Numbered from the stretch's first letter, positions 12,277 through 22,912 are shown. The stretch: DNA of 64,000 nucleotides from Halichondria panicea (GCF_963675165.1 NC_087389.1:3072001-3136000), one strand, 5' to 3'. Notes: generated by a model not told the origin, from the letters alone. A program made the numbers and translations.

Positions 12277-13507
12277 TACAGTGCAACAACCAAAGAGAGT
12301 AGAACTTTTGATTTTTTACGTTTTTGTGAATATCTTCTAAACTAAATGTGATTGGAACAATTTGAGTGCAGGTACTGAAAGTTTAACTCTTGGCGCTTCC
12401 ATTGGACCACCACCTGTTACATTATATGACATCATCACTCCAAGATGGCTGCTACAATATGTGTACATTGAAAATATGTTAGGCATGAAACTATCTTATA
12501 TGTTTGAGTTAAGATCTGAAATTTGTTATGCAAGTACTTCATTACCTTGCGCATCTTTTGAGCTCTTACGGAAGTGCAGGCTACTAGTAAGTTCTGAGAT
12601 ATACAAAGTTTTGTAAATTTATAGTGCCAAATGTGTTAGGCATTGATTTTTTGAGTTCATGCTAGTTAAGGTCTGATTTTTGGAGAGCATGTACTCCAAT
12701 AGTATACTTTTCGTGTGTACTAACTCACAGTAGCTGAAAGAGTTCTGTCTTGGCTCGAGCGGCCTTCTTGTCAAAAATGGTGATTTTGCTCCATTTTGCT
12801 GCTCTTTGCCCGTTTTTGCTGACGTAAGCAATGATATTCATTGATTTGTGACATCACAAATCATCTTGTCTTTATTTGCTACATCCAAGCTCATGTGATG
12901 TCTAACCTGCAACTACACCCAGTTAATCAGTCATAATGTGTCACAGGGGCGTGGCAATTTACACTACTACGCAACAGAAACCAAGAAAATCAGCTAAAAT
13001 CACCATTTTTGACAAGAAGGGCCGCTCTAGCAAAGAAGAGACTGGTCTAGCTCTTGTAAGTTAGTACAAATGAAAAGTATACTATTGGAGTACATGCTCT
13101 CCAAAAATCAGACCTTAACTAGCATGAACTCGAAAAATCAATGCCTAACACATTTGGCACTATAAATTTACAAAACTTTGTATATCTCAGAACTTACTAG
13201 TAGCCTGCACTTCCGTAAGAGCTCAAAAGATGCGCAAGGTAATGAAGTACTTGCATAACAAATTTCAGATCTTAACTCAAACATATAAGATAGTTTCATG
13301 CCTAACATATTTTCAATGTACACATATTGTAGCAGCCATCTTGGAGTGATGATGTCATATGATGTAACAGGTGGTGGTCCAATGGAAGCGCCAAGAGTTG
13401 AACTTTCAGTACCTGCACTCAAATTGTTCCAATCACATTTAGTTTAGAAGATATTCACAAAAACGTAAAAAATCAAAAGTTCTACTCTCTTTGGTTGTTG
13501 CACTGTA
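12277..13507. mobile_element. 1.23-kb palindromic foldback element with about 515-bp arms
   Basis: The left arm (12277 to about 12795) is repeated inverted at about 12990-13507, beginning TACAGTGCAACAACCAAAGA on both sides. The outermost TA pairs suggest a TA target duplication. Only about 195 bp separates the arms. Each arm holds the same 84-codon ORF (12362-12616 plus; 13168-13422 minus) with two substitutions. The ORF resembles nothing known to me and may simply lack stops. A transcript through the element would fold into a very long hairpin. Confidence 0.9.
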
Positions 13508-13892
13508 TATGAAAGTTCAATTTCAGTCAAGTACATACCGTAATCCGGATCAGATCACTTCAGCTGCAGATATAATATTGTGTAGATATACCTCAAACTA
13601 GATGACTGAAGTAAACCCTAGGCAGATTTATATGTCTCAACCAAATCGTTGCCGTATACCATGTAGAATATTTTTCAGGTGAAAAAACCTTTTGCAAATG
13701 AGCCAAATCAGCAAATTATGTTGACCCTTTGCGTACAGCGTTCTGGCAAGGATCGTGTATATTTAGTAGTAATAATATTTAGCTTTTGCAGATAATTATT
13801 TATTGTGAAGTTAGCCATGTGGTGTTTTGTTTTCCCACAAAATTTACTGAATTCTTGACAATACACATAATAAAAGTCCTACACAGAGCTGT

Positions 13893-14513
13893 AATTACCC
13901 TAGGCGCGCGTGGGCGGCCACGGGTATAGTAGTCGTTTGGTTTGTCTGTTTGTAATTTCTGGATCTGCTCACCTGGCTGCCACAGCACTGCGTTTATAGC
14001 ATGGATAGCCTTCACACAGTAAGTTATTAGTTTTAACAATGGTAGATTTCGATGTTAGAGCTTTGTTGTCGAATAAAAGCGAGCAAAAACTAAGAAGCTT
14101 GAACTTGCAGGTTGGCAGCTAACTACACGCGGCCTTTATTCGAGGCATTCTCTGTATTTACAGCTGAGGTGATCCCGTACCAAAAACAGTGGAAAAGGGT
14201 CACTACAATAGAAAGCTAGAATTGTGACTTGTTTGTTGTCTTGTTAGCTGGATCTAGGATCCTACTCTATCCAAGAGTCATACTTCTCTGAGACTCCAGG
14301 CTTCTTTGCTGTGATCCTAGAGACTAGGACCTAGTTCACATCATGTACCACTAAAACTCTATTCTCAAGTCTGGTTTAGTTTTATTGCTCCTGAGTTGCT
14401 GTGCTAGACATGACAGCTCAGTCATTCATCACTACATGCACTGCATTATATCACTCTTCTGGTTTCTTTATAATCACGTCACCAGCCGAGGGTTTGCACT
14501 TTAGTGCTCTAGT
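13893..14513 (+). mobile_element. Family-E dispersed repeat, copy 1
   Basis: The copy starts ATTACCCTAGGCGCGCGTGG followed by GCGGCCACGGGTATAGTAG and ends CCAGCCGAGGGTTTGCACTT followed by TAGTGCTCTAG. The same beginning and end define copies at 25787-26352 and 56283-56852 and a split copy at 31610-34242. The body includes GCACTGCGTTTATAGCATGG and TCGAATAAAAGCGAGCAAA. The class is unknown; no ORF is conserved between copies. Confidence 0.8.
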
Positions 14514-15136
14514 TAGCTATAATTATAGAGATAGAGCTATAGGTTTGTTGTACAGCTGTTTTCTGAGTCTGTAGTATAGTCAGTATATAGCAGCTGTACA
14601 AATGTAAACGAACTTCTGCATGTCGTATACTCCTCACACAAGCTAAAATCAGAAATTGAAAAATCTCTCTATACAGACCTCCAAAACGTCTCAATGGATT
14701 AAGGACAATAATCTCAAAATGAATATAAAAAAAACGCAATAATTATATATCTTTCACTAAAGAAAAAACATCAACATTAAAAAGTTATAAAGGCAAATAC
14801 CTATATACCTAGGAGTCTGGAGTCGCTGAATCTGTAAACTGTAACTCCTGTAAAGACGATCAATTTATTTGTAGTTGCCTGCCTATACCTGAGGTAGCCT
14901 CGTTGTCTCTAGCTAGCTAAACTTAAAAAAATTCTGCCCGGGAAGAGAAAATACTCCTCCATGCCTGCCTACTAGTGGTAGTGCTTACAGTCCATCTATA
15001 GTTATTGCCCAGCCCTCGTCAGTGTGGATTATACGAAATCTGACAGGAACTGACTTATGTCAGACCATAACCAAAATGCTCTGTCATTGTAGTTTCTTGT
15101 TCTGCCATGACTGTCGCAAGGCCCGACTAGTCTAGG
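14514..15136. other. No recognisable feature
   Basis: AT-rich sequence between family E and the large family-A unit. A 76-codon minus ORF here has no recognisable motif and no splice context that I can support. Confidence 0.5.
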
Positions 15137-15347
15137 GTCTGATCATAAATAGTAGAGGGGAGGGATTGGAAACATCACCGGTGACCAATATATTGCCCTA
15201 GAGAATTCTGACACCATGCGTGTTGATTGCGAGCCAGATGCAAAGACAAAGGAGAAGAAAGTGAAGAAAACTGCAGTCTGTAAATGTATGGTTTACACAT
15301 CATTAATTTTACCTAATTTATGATCATCAAGGTCCATGCACTATTTT

Positions 15348-16800
15348 ACATGTGAGTGCATAGAGTAAAAATGGAAGCTTATGCACACTTCAGCAAAATT
15401 GATTTTATTTCTATTTTGGAATGATGTAACCTTAATCAATGTATGTACAGCATTGCAAGTCAGGATAATGTTCCATTACCACAGGAACGACACACTCAAT
15501 GGGAGTAGTTTTGCATAGAGTAAAAATGAAACAACGCTCAATGCAAGCATAAACTTGTAGCTGTACCCATCTAGCCAGTACACTATCACAAGCATGTAAG
15601 TTGAGAAAGATTTAACACCACAAAATAACAGAATTCACAGAATTCATTTTAAAAAATCAAGCCATTGTTCTCGAGGTATATAGTTTTTAAACATCTGTTT
15701 TAAATGATTCAACTTCGTATCTTGGAGTGTTCGTATCCTTCCTAGATCGACATAGTTCTCGTTCACGCCTGGAAAGCAGTTAAACTCGGGGAATCTTATT
15801 TCCAGTTAACATAATGGTTGATTGCTTTGGGGCTCCCGCTCCTTCCCAGCATTTCCATGACGCTGATGAGGATAACGTACGTCAACCATTGAAGTATTAG
15901 GTATAGTTTTCCACCATTTCATAAAGGAAAGGTCACATCCTTGTGGCATAACAACACATTCACTGAGGCGTTCTTCCTCCACTTCGGATTTTGTAATTGA
16001 ACGAACAGGCTCATTACTCAATCTCTTCTTAATTGATCTTTGCCTGGATAGACGCTGGTGAGAAATTCCCAGGGCATGGTGTATGCAGCCAGAGCAGAAG
16101 TAAAAGTTACCTAGTGAGTCAAATACATTATTTCGAAGCCATTCGTTTTGTTTCACAAGATCTCGATCTTGCTGACGCTTTGGATGGGGATTGATGGTCT
16201 TTCGTCGCTTAAGTTCAGATCCTTGCCTCTTCATCCCCTTAAAAGTATCATAATACTTACTAAGTATGGGGGCACAACTCTTGCATACTTTAGCATTCCA
16301 GTCACTAGGCTGAAAGTCACTTGGACCAGGTAGGTCATCAGTTTCCTCAAAGGAGGACTGAAGTTCCTTGGAGAAGTGGTATGATTTTCTTGCCTCCCCT
16401 CTTAAGTACAATTCTTTTCTCTTAGCTCTTCTCTCCTTTCTGGAACCAGGAGAAGGTCCACTGGATTGCCTGACTTCATCTGAGTCATTTTGGCTAGATC
16501 CACTAAAGGTATCTTCATTCTCACTCGATCCAGAGGGGGGACCCTCACTATCTATGTCACTGCTTTCTCTAGCTCTTTTTCTAGCAGCCATATTCTTTAA
16601 AAAATAGCTGTTTTTGACACGAGGAGCTTCTAGAAGCCTTACTCTGTCCACCTGTGACGTTTAGGGACTCACCTGAGCTACAGTATTGAAGATATAATGG
16701 AAGTATTCAGCATGCTTTTTACCAGATTTTCAATTGCGTTTTTTTCAATTTATGTGAACGTGTATAAGCTTCCATTTTTACTCTATGCGCTCACACATGT
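15348..16800. repeat. Inner inverted-repeat pair around the 16-kb ORF
   Basis: ACATGTGAGTGCATAGAGTA at 15348 continues AAAATGGAAGCTTATGCACAC and is mirrored at about 16760-16800 with few mismatches (arms about 42 bp). A further partial copy of GCATAGAGTAAAAATG lies at 15516. The pair may be the termini of a separate 1.45-kb element carrying the ORF at 15806-16591. No clear target duplication was found. Confidence 0.6.
15806..16591 (-). CDS. N-terminal part of a cysteine-rich transposon protein (DUF7869-type, tentative)
   Basis: The first methionine in good context (MAARKRARESS) gives 261 residues; the frame is open a further 20 codons upstream. The N-terminus is a charged, serine-rich, probably disordered region with basic patches (RKERRAKRKELYLRG), as in nuclear proteins. 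It is followed by a cysteine module: CKSC near residue 102, CSGCIHHALGIS near residue 168, then QRLSRQRSIKKR. Near the end KWWKTIP, DVRYPHQRHGNAGK appears before the frame closes. I recall this arrangement (zinc-binding cysteines, then RYPHxRHGNAGK) from the start of large DUF7869-containing, transposase-like proteins of cnidarians and sponges. The catalytic part that should follow is missing, so this copy is truncated. Confidence 0.5.
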   Translation of the reverse strand: MAARKRARESSDIDSEGPPSGSSENEDTFSGSSQNDSDEVRQSSGPSPGSRKERRAKRKELYLRGEARKSYHFSKELQSSFEETDDLPGPSDFQPSDWNAKVCKSCAPILSKYYDTFKGMKRQGSELKRRKTINPHPKRQQDRDLVKQNEWLRNNVFDSLGNFYFCSGCIHHALGISHQRLSRQRSIKKRLSNEPVRSITKSEVEEERLSECVVMPQGCDLSFMKWWKTIPNTSMVDVRYPHQRHGNAGKEREPQSNQPLC

Positions 16801-17589
16801 ATTTAGCTGGGAATTTGAAACTTTGTGGGGGATATCTTGAGCTAGGAAGTATATAGTCATGGTTGCTTGAGAGTGATCACAGTGTAGAGGGAGCATTGCA
16901 TTATGCTGTTTATTGTTGGATATTAACATAGAAGTGTGAAAAGAAGAATTCAAAAGTACATTTTTTGCGGGAGAGTTACTGGTTAACAATAGATTGTACA
17001 TCACTATTGTTTAGGTCTACATATTGCCTAATGATTCCGATGTGCCTTAAGAAAAGTTTTTCTTTGCTAACCTGTAAACGTCGTCAGACTTACAAAAATT
17101 ATGTTTTGTGTTTGTTAACATCATCATTTCTCCTTTGTGATTGTGTTTATCATAATGTTAAGAAATAAGTATGCAGTCTATATGATCATGAACGGTGCCT
17201 AGTAAGTACTATAGTTTTTTTGTGAGTGCATGTCTTGTTTTTTGAAGGTTTGTTAAGATCTTAGGATGTGTGATTCTTCAATGCAATAGAGAAAAATCTC
17301 ATTCTGATGTACAGCAACCAAAGAAACTAGTTCAGATCTATATGTATTAGTAGCTACTATGGGCCAGAGACAGCTATCTGTTCACTCTCTTTTGGCCCCA
17401 ATTAAATTAACTTCCTGTCTATTTCTTAGAATAATTATATATAATAATAGCATGTAAGGTAGTGTATACAGGGGAATGGACTTCTATGTAGACACAATGA
17501 CAGGTGGAGGGTACAGAAAATAGAGAGGATTAAGGGTACATACAAAGGTTCGGTTTATTGGTGGAGGTGGGTCTCCGAGATCACCAGGT
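16801..17589. other. No recognisable feature; possible 3' tail of the retroelement
   Basis: AT-rich, no conserved ORF. The part nearest 17589 would be the 3' untranslated region of the minus-strand R2-like element, but I see no poly-A or other end mark. Confidence 0.4.
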
Positions 17590-20500
17590 CTATGGCCCAG
17601 ATCTAAAGGGGTGTCCACTTGACGATCTGGACCCTCTGATGGCTTGGATCGATGAGCGAAGGAGGGAAAAGGTTAGTCGGCAACGGAGCCAGCATAGTGT
17701 ACTGCTATATGATTGGTCCCATTTAGATGCTAACATCGAAGCGAGTCTCTTGTAGAAGGTGGTTGCTTCACGAGCTAAGCCTCCTGTTGCAGAGAGGACT
17801 AATGGGGAAAAGGATGCCTGTTCAATGTAAAAAATTCTTTGTTCGTAGGCCCTTTTCTTTATTTGCTCGTGCTTGCGGTAGACTGTTTGAGGGTCGGTGT
17901 GTCTGTTGGATGCAGCGTGTGGGTTAAATACCCTGACATCAAAATAAGTTCTTTCAAAGGAGCCACCCCATACTCCATTGGCTGCAATGTCTAGGCGTGC
18001 ACCCGGTTGTGTATTAGCACTTGCTCCTGCTAGGTTCTCCCCTGTAACCGTTCTGGTTCTGTGCACACGTTGTTGCAGACCTCACTAAGAAGATCTGCAG
18101 TCAAGTCTCTGATCTCATTGTGCCGAATGGACGGAAAGCCGCCCTTCGCACAAGAGAGAGCGTGTTCTACTGTGAAGGAAGAACCACAGGCACATTTCGA
18201 GGGTAGCTTGTTTGGAGTCCAACCATAACGCAGGGATATAGGGCGTCTCTAAAGGCTTGTTTGTGGAGGGTGAAACCATGGGTTTTGAGCGGTAGGGTGG
18301 TAAGCCATGACGATGCACCCTTCTCTTTAGACAGATTGACAGATCTTTGCATGTTAATTGGTAGAGAGTAGTGGCGTCAGTGTGTTGGTTCTCTCTCTGT
18401 TTTGTTGGCCTACGGTGGATTTGGCCATTAGTGACTCCGAGATAATCTCCTGCCCATAGTGTGTGTCTTGTCTGATGATGTGATTACAGAGGGCAGATGT
18501 GACGAATTGGGAGGCATTGTATTCATGAGTAGCCTGTTTGGATGGTATACGGATCCCTAGTCCACCTTCCCTTGCTGGAAGGGCAAAGAGTGTACATTCA
18601 GTGTCGTTAGGTGGAGGAGTACCTGTGAGGGAAGGAACAAGTTTCTTACGCAGAGCTTCGTCCAGCGGTGCCAGTCTTTGACTCACGATCCTGCTTGGTG
18701 TTGTGCGACACATATAGGTCCATTTGCTTGATAATCCATGGTTGATAATCCATGGTTTAATGCAGAGTAGGCGGCGTGTGGCTGGGTGGTGGCAATATCT
18801 GCAAGGTTAGTCACGAGTGCAGACCAGCTGGCAACTTTAGACTCAGCAAAGGACTCCATGAACCCTGGGGAGCCAATGGGTGATCCTAGGTAGGGTCTTC
18901 CATCGGGAGTGACGTTCACACCAGTCTGGTGGAAGGTAGTGGACCCAATGGTGTGGAATCCCTCCTTAGTAATTAACCATGTCTTTAGGGGGTTCGGGTA
19001 GTATCCAAAGGCTGGGCCTTCTTTGGTTAAGGTGTCCCACCACTCGCGTAGGTCAGATATTTTCCCCGCAGCTGCAGCATCGTCCGCATACCAAATTTGG
19101 GTGATGTTAGTGTTAGAGAGTTTTGTTATGAGGGGAATGCTGGCCAGAGCATACATGGGCATGGCAAGGGGGTCACCTTGTGTGGTGCCTTCTTGGGAGA
19201 GTAGGCGGTCTCCATCAACGTAAAGATCTGTGGGCTCTCTGTAGGTGTTGATGAGGATGGTGGCCAGTGCCGGGCAGAGTCTGCGTATGTTGTGGAGGGC
19301 AACTTTGCGGTTCAGTGAGTTAAATGCGTTGGTAGCATCTGCTAGGAGAATGGCTTCATTATTATCTGAGTCAAGGCACCTTCTAGCTGCGTGTACAGCG
19401 GCTTCTATGCCCGACAACTGCCCTCCACAGAGTTGGATGCAGCCTGACGCTTCTTGGATGTCTTGTTTAATTAAGGACAGGGTAGCTTTGGCAATTATTC
19501 TTCGTGCTGTGTCTCCTATGCCAATAGGGCGAACCCCAGAGTTTTTGTCGAGTGCAATGAGTCGACATGCCAGGAAAGGGGCAATCAGGGGGGGGGCTAC
19601 ATAGGAGGTGCAGAGTCTTCTCGCAACCATGGCAAGTTGGTGACAGAGTTTGTCTGACGCTCTCTTGAAAGAGGTACATAACCTCCGCCATTGGTATGCG
19701 TCCAGGCCGGAGGGTCCTGCAGAGCCAGAGGTGTGAAGTGCAGCTGAGCGAATGGAGGAGGCGTCTAGGGCGTCAAAGACAACCGGGTGTACTTCTTGTG
19801 GTGGCGAAGGAAGGATGCAGTTTGGATGGGGGGGCTGTCCTTTAGGGTGTTTGTTTGCCAGGGCTTCTCTAACTGTGAGAGAATTAGGGTTGTTTGGGTC
19901 CACACGGTCAGCAAGGTGTAGTACACCCCCTTCTCTATTGTCAGCTAGTATATCCAGTGCTGCTCCACATTTTCCGGCGAACACCTTGTTGGCAAATAGA
20001 CGTGCCTGGGATTGATTTGCAGCGTACTTAGATACTACTGGTGCACGCAACCTTCTTTGGATCGTTCTCCCTTCAAGCAATAGGTCGTTTAGGTTTCCTT
20101 CCTTCCAGGTACTCAATCTTCTTGTCAGGCAAGCACTGTTTTCTTTGTTTTTAGAAGCTCTATGGGGTTTCTGTAGAGACAAAATGGGGAGGACTGTGGC
20201 TGCCTTCAGGGCCACTGATTCTAGAGCAGACGCAGAGGCAAACGCTGCGTAGAGATTAGACAGCTCATCAACGAATTCTTTCCCGGCTTTTCCAATAGGC
20301 ACTGTGAAGGAGTTCTTTCTCCAGTGTATTACTTCGGTATATGTGGCCTCTAGAATGACACAGAAATCTGTTGCACTATGAACGCCCCATGAAAACACGG
20401 GAGTTGTGGTTGGGGAGGGGCTTGGCAAATCGGCAACTTGTTCACTACGCTCCCTCTGGGGTGGCTGATTAGGTTGGTTTGCCGTTAGGTTTTCAGGTAG

Positions 20501-20761
20501 ACTCACAGATGGTTGACTCGGAGGTGATTGATTTGGTGGTTGGTTTGCAGATAGGTTTACAGGTAGCTGACTCAAGGGTTGCCATAGTTGATTCTGGGTC
20601 AGTAGGTTTAGGTTATCAGGTTGACTCACAGATGGTTGACTCGGAGGTGGTTGGTTTGCAGGTAGATGTACGAGTAGCTGACTCAAGGGTTGCAATAGTT
20701 GATTCTGGGACGATAGAGAAGATGGCCCAGTAGCAGTGTCTATTTCCGGTGCAACACGCAT
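17590..20761 (-). pseudogene. R2-group-like non-LTR retrotransposon, frameshifted
   Basis: The reading order on the minus strand is as follows. An ORF of 692 codons (20761-18683) has a Pro/Gln/Ser-rich repetitive N-terminus and then a reverse transcriptase: LADATNAFNSL (motif A, about residue 472), TTQGDPLAMP (motif B, about 525), YADDAAA (motif C, about 557). After a frameshift near 18700, 18713-18354 continues with LFALPAREGGLGIR. After another near 18352 comes GASSWLTTLPL. After a third near 18248 comes a zinc knuckle CACG..VEHALSC (CxC-x8-H-x4-C) and RHNEIRDLTADLL. After a fourth near 18060 comes RLDIAANGVWGG..YFDVRVFNPHA, the restriction-like endonuclease. The RT, CCHC and PD-(D/E)XK-type endonuclease order is that of R2/R4-group elements. 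At least four frameshifts make it dead. No 28S rDNA flank is present. Confidence 0.88.
18683..20761 (-). CDS. Reverse transcriptase ORF of the R2-like element
   Basis: This 692-codon open frame covers the N-terminal spacer and the whole polymerase fingers/palm. Residues 1-110 hold two imperfect copies of a QNQL..PLSQL..NLSANQPP block, visible in DNA as a direct repeat around 20480-20740. Residues about 330-660 hold the RT motifs, including SAGPSGLDAYQWR upstream and NPLKTWLIT downstream of the YADD box. It lacks an apurinic-type endonuclease domain at the N-terminus, as expected for the R2 group. The frame ends with a shift into the 18354-18713 frame, so the C-terminal domains are cut off. 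Confidence 0.85.
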   Translation of the reverse strand: MRVAPEIDTATGPSSLSSQNQLLQPLSQLLVHLPANQPPPSQPSVSQPDNLNLLTQNQLWQPLSQLPVNLSANQPPNQSPPSQPSVSLPENLTANQPNQPPQRERSEQVADLPSPSPTTTPVFSWGVHSATDFCVILEATYTEVIHWRKNSFTVPIGKAGKEFVDELSNLYAAFASASALESVALKAATVLPILSLQKPHRASKNKENSACLTRRLSTWKEGNLNDLLLEGRTIQRRLRAPVVSKYAANQSQARLFANKVFAGKCGAALDILADNREGGVLHLADRVDPNNPNSLTVREALANKHPKGQPPHPNCILPSPPQEVHPVVFDALDASSIRSAALHTSGSAGPSGLDAYQWRRLCTSFKRASDKLCHQLAMVARRLCTSYVAPPLIAPFLACRLIALDKNSGVRPIGIGDTARRIIAKATLSLIKQDIQEASGCIQLCGGQLSGIEAAVHAARRCLDSDNNEAILLADATNAFNSLNRKVALHNIRRLCPALATILINTYREPTDLYVDGDRLLSQEGTTQGDPLAMPMYALASIPLITKLSNTNITQIWYADDAAAAGKISDLREWWDTLTKEGPAFGYYPNPLKTWLITKEGFHTIGSTTFHQTGVNVTPDGRPYLGSPIGSPGFMESFAESKVASWSALVTNLADIATTQPHAAYSALNHGLSTMDYQANGPICVAQHQAGS

Positions 20762-20895
20762 GGGCGCGCCGCGTGAAATCCCTTGTTTCCAATCCCTCTC
20801 CTTTACTATCTATGGTCTGATGCCCTGAGACATGGACCATGCATTATCATTTATAGCTCATGACGTTCATTCTGATAAAATATGATATACATAAT

Positions 20896-21140
20896 ATCAG
20901 GAGCCCATAAAGAGAAGGAGCGGCTAACTACGGGGATCACGTACCGCATTTCCATATATGCAGGGTCACTAAGTGGTTGAATCCCTACACGTGTTATACG
21001 CAATGCAGGGATGCGGTTTGCAAGCACTTAGTCGCTTCCATACAAGGAAGTGCGGTTTCACCTTCAATTACGAGGCGTGATCCCCGAGTGTACGTTGAAG
21101 TTAGCCGATTAGCCGCTCCTTCTCTTTATGGGCTCCTGAT
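20896..21140. mobile_element. 245-bp MITE with CAGGAGCCCATAAAGAGAAG ends
   Basis: CAGGAGCCCATAAAGAGAAG, continuing GAGCGGCTAA, is mirrored by TTAGCCGCTCCTTCTCTTTA, continuing TGGGCTCCTG. The interior contains a second imperfect inversion (GTGATCCCC/GGGGATCAC; GCACTTAGTCGCTTCC). One end of a related copy lies at 62388-62550. Confidence 0.85.
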
Positions 21141-21484
21141 AATAATTATATGACAGTCTAATTATTAATAATTATGCACAAGTGAAAGTTTAGTCATTGA
21201 ACCATCCTGTAAGTATTCAGCCAGTGAAATGGTTGACTCATCTTCATCAGGACTAGTACTGGTTGTAGATGTGTGCTTGTTTTGCTCAGATTCACAACAC
21301 AGTCACGGTAGTGTTTGGTGATCTTTCTCCAGTTCACTGGACTTGCCTCTTCCTACATAAACTTGTCTCTTAGGCTGTTTGACAGCTAAATGCTGAGAAG
21401 AGTGACGGTTAGAGGGCATAGCTAGCTACTTTACAATCTTTAATATTATGCTGAGGTAGTCAGTCTTGTACCAGCATTACTACG

Positions 21485-21610
21485 CTAGCTGTTCAAGAGT
21501 AGTCCATCCTAGCTGGCTAAGGAACGATGAACTTGGAGTCCTAGGTATGCTAGCTGTTCAAGAGTAGTCCATCCTAGCTGGCTAAGGAACGATGAACTTG
21601 GAGTCCTAGG
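21485..21610. repeat. Tandem duplication, 62-bp unit twice
   Basis: A unit starting GCTAGCTGTTCAAGAGTAGT and ending CTTGGAGTCCTAGG occurs at 21485-21546 and again at 21549-21610, apparently identical. It is a very recent duplication (or an assembly artefact). Confidence 0.9.
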
Positions 21611-21649
21611 AGGCTTGCCCATAATAGTTCTGGATGCTCTCAAGTAGTC

Positions 21650-22112
21650 CAGAGATTGGAAACAAATGGGGGCTTCCGTGTGTAAATGGTTGAAACACTT
21701 TGGTCCGCGTTATATTTTGCGCTCGCGAAACACATAATGGAAAAAAAAATGCAGCGAACTTCTTCTGCAATCCAGCTAACCATTTTTTCTTCCCCAAGCA
21801 ATCATTTGGAAAGTCCAAACCAGTTCTGTGGTCTTGCCAAATACAACTTTGCTGTTTCTCCATCATGATAAGAATCAATGTTGTGTTCTGTAACATTTGT
21901 GTTAGGCTAAGCTTTAAAGCTGAACAGAATCTAGTACAGCAGTATAGCCAGTAGAGAAGGGGCGTTACCAACGATACTGGAAATGGGCGTGGCCTCAAAA
22001 AATCGGCTCGCCGATTTCATAACAACCTGACCACTCTAAAGTTGGTGGCTACGGCCCTGCAGACTACTATACCCGTGGCCGTCCATGCACGCCTCGGGTA
22101 ATAATTGCTAAC
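21650..22112. repeat. Fragments of families A and E
   Basis: About 21655-21735 (GATTGGAAACAAATGG, then GTGTAAATGGTTGAAACAC and TTGCGCTCGCGAA) matches the subterminal part of the family-A copies at 30622 and 33960-34134. About 22055-22112 is the inverted start of family E (CTACTATACCCGTGGCCG). Overlapping short ORFs here (130 and 84 codons) have no supportable function. Confidence 0.6.
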
Positions 22113-22562
22113 ATAACGTTATACAAAGCAAACTATATCACCAAGAGTAGATGCGAGTAAGAGTGTTGAACTGCTAGTAACAGCAATTTCCTGCTCCTGC
22201 GTCATAGTAATCAGTACTGATTAGCAACACTTCCCAGAAGCTTAACAGCACTCATTAATTGAATAGTGACGACAGTGATGACGCATGTCAAGGCAAATGC
22301 GGTTCCACGATTAGTACAGCAGTTCAACACTCTTACTCTTATCTACTCTTGATATCACCTCTTCTATAATACACTTCATACTTCTTGAGCCAAAGCAAAA
22401 CATGGCGAGAGGCTAAATAAATATTACACAGCGCAGCTTGCAACACATGTCCATATACATGTATGTATATAGCTGGCGATATTACATTCAGCATAGCCTC
22501 CTTCACCGGCACTTCACCGGCACTTCCCTAAGTGCAGCGGGAAGTGCGGCCTGGGATTGAGG

Positions 22563-22912
22563 CAGGGTGTCATACAGGGGGGGGGGAAAGGGGGGATATC
22601 CCCCCCCTATCTCCAATTTCCCCCCCCTTTTTTGCTGACTGAGGGTCCATAGCTGGCAATTTTACATACTATAAGGGTATTGAAATAACAGTTGACCTTT
22701 TTTTAGCAACATTTTCTGGTTACTTTTTTTATTTCCCCCCTCTACTTCAAAATCCTGTATGACACCCTGTGAGGCTAGAATGAACAGGGCATTGAAATAA
22801 ATGTAGCAGTTTATCTTTTTTTTTTAAACAAAAATGAATGTTCCGGTTAATTTTCAAATCATGCCTTATCCCCCCCCCCGTCTACTTCAAAATCCTGTAT
22901 GACAACCTGTCA
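22563..22912. repeat. C/G-homopolymer-rich repeat with GTCATACAGG ends
   Basis: CAGGGTGTCATACAGG is followed by G runs and then a C-rich stretch; the inverted end CCTGTATGACACCCTG lies at about 22755. A second partial copy of the right end (CCTGTATGACAACCTG) lies at about 22895. The homopolymer tracts are assembly-risk sites. Confidence 0.65.

Larger units (their letters stand above)
15144..20814. mobile_element. 5.67-kb family-A unit enclosing an R2-like retroelement
   Basis: The left end CATAAATAGTAGAGGGGAGG and the right end (inverted, CATAGATAGTAAAGGAGAGG, ending 20814) both continue with GATTGGAAACA. GTCTGAT flanks both sides (15137-15143 and 20815-20821), the same 7-bp duplication length as copies at 35-1297 and 32099-34134. 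Inside lie a fragment of a second transposon protein (15806-16591), its own inverted repeats (15348-16800) and, on the minus strand, the reverse-transcriptase unit (17590-20761), whose first codon is only about 55 bp from the terminal repeat. Either the retroelement jumped into an older family-A copy, or the pair moved together. Confidence 0.75.

Noticed and set aside
12362..13422. 84-codon ORF present twice as a possible gene pair
   Set aside because: Both copies are the two arms of a palindromic element; conservation between them follows from arm identity, and no domain is recognisable.
19245..19604. 119-codon plus ORF and other plus ORFs between 19.0 and 20.7 kb
   Set aside because: They are antisense shadows of the reverse-transcriptase frame, which has clear RT motifs.
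17590..20761. 28S rDNA-inserted R2 element
   Set aside because: The domains are of R2-group type, but no 28S rRNA sequence flanks the element; the edges are family-A transposon DNA.
21606..21998. 130-codon minus ORF
   Set aside because: It spans family-A fragment sequence and overlaps two plus ORFs. There is no recognisable motif.
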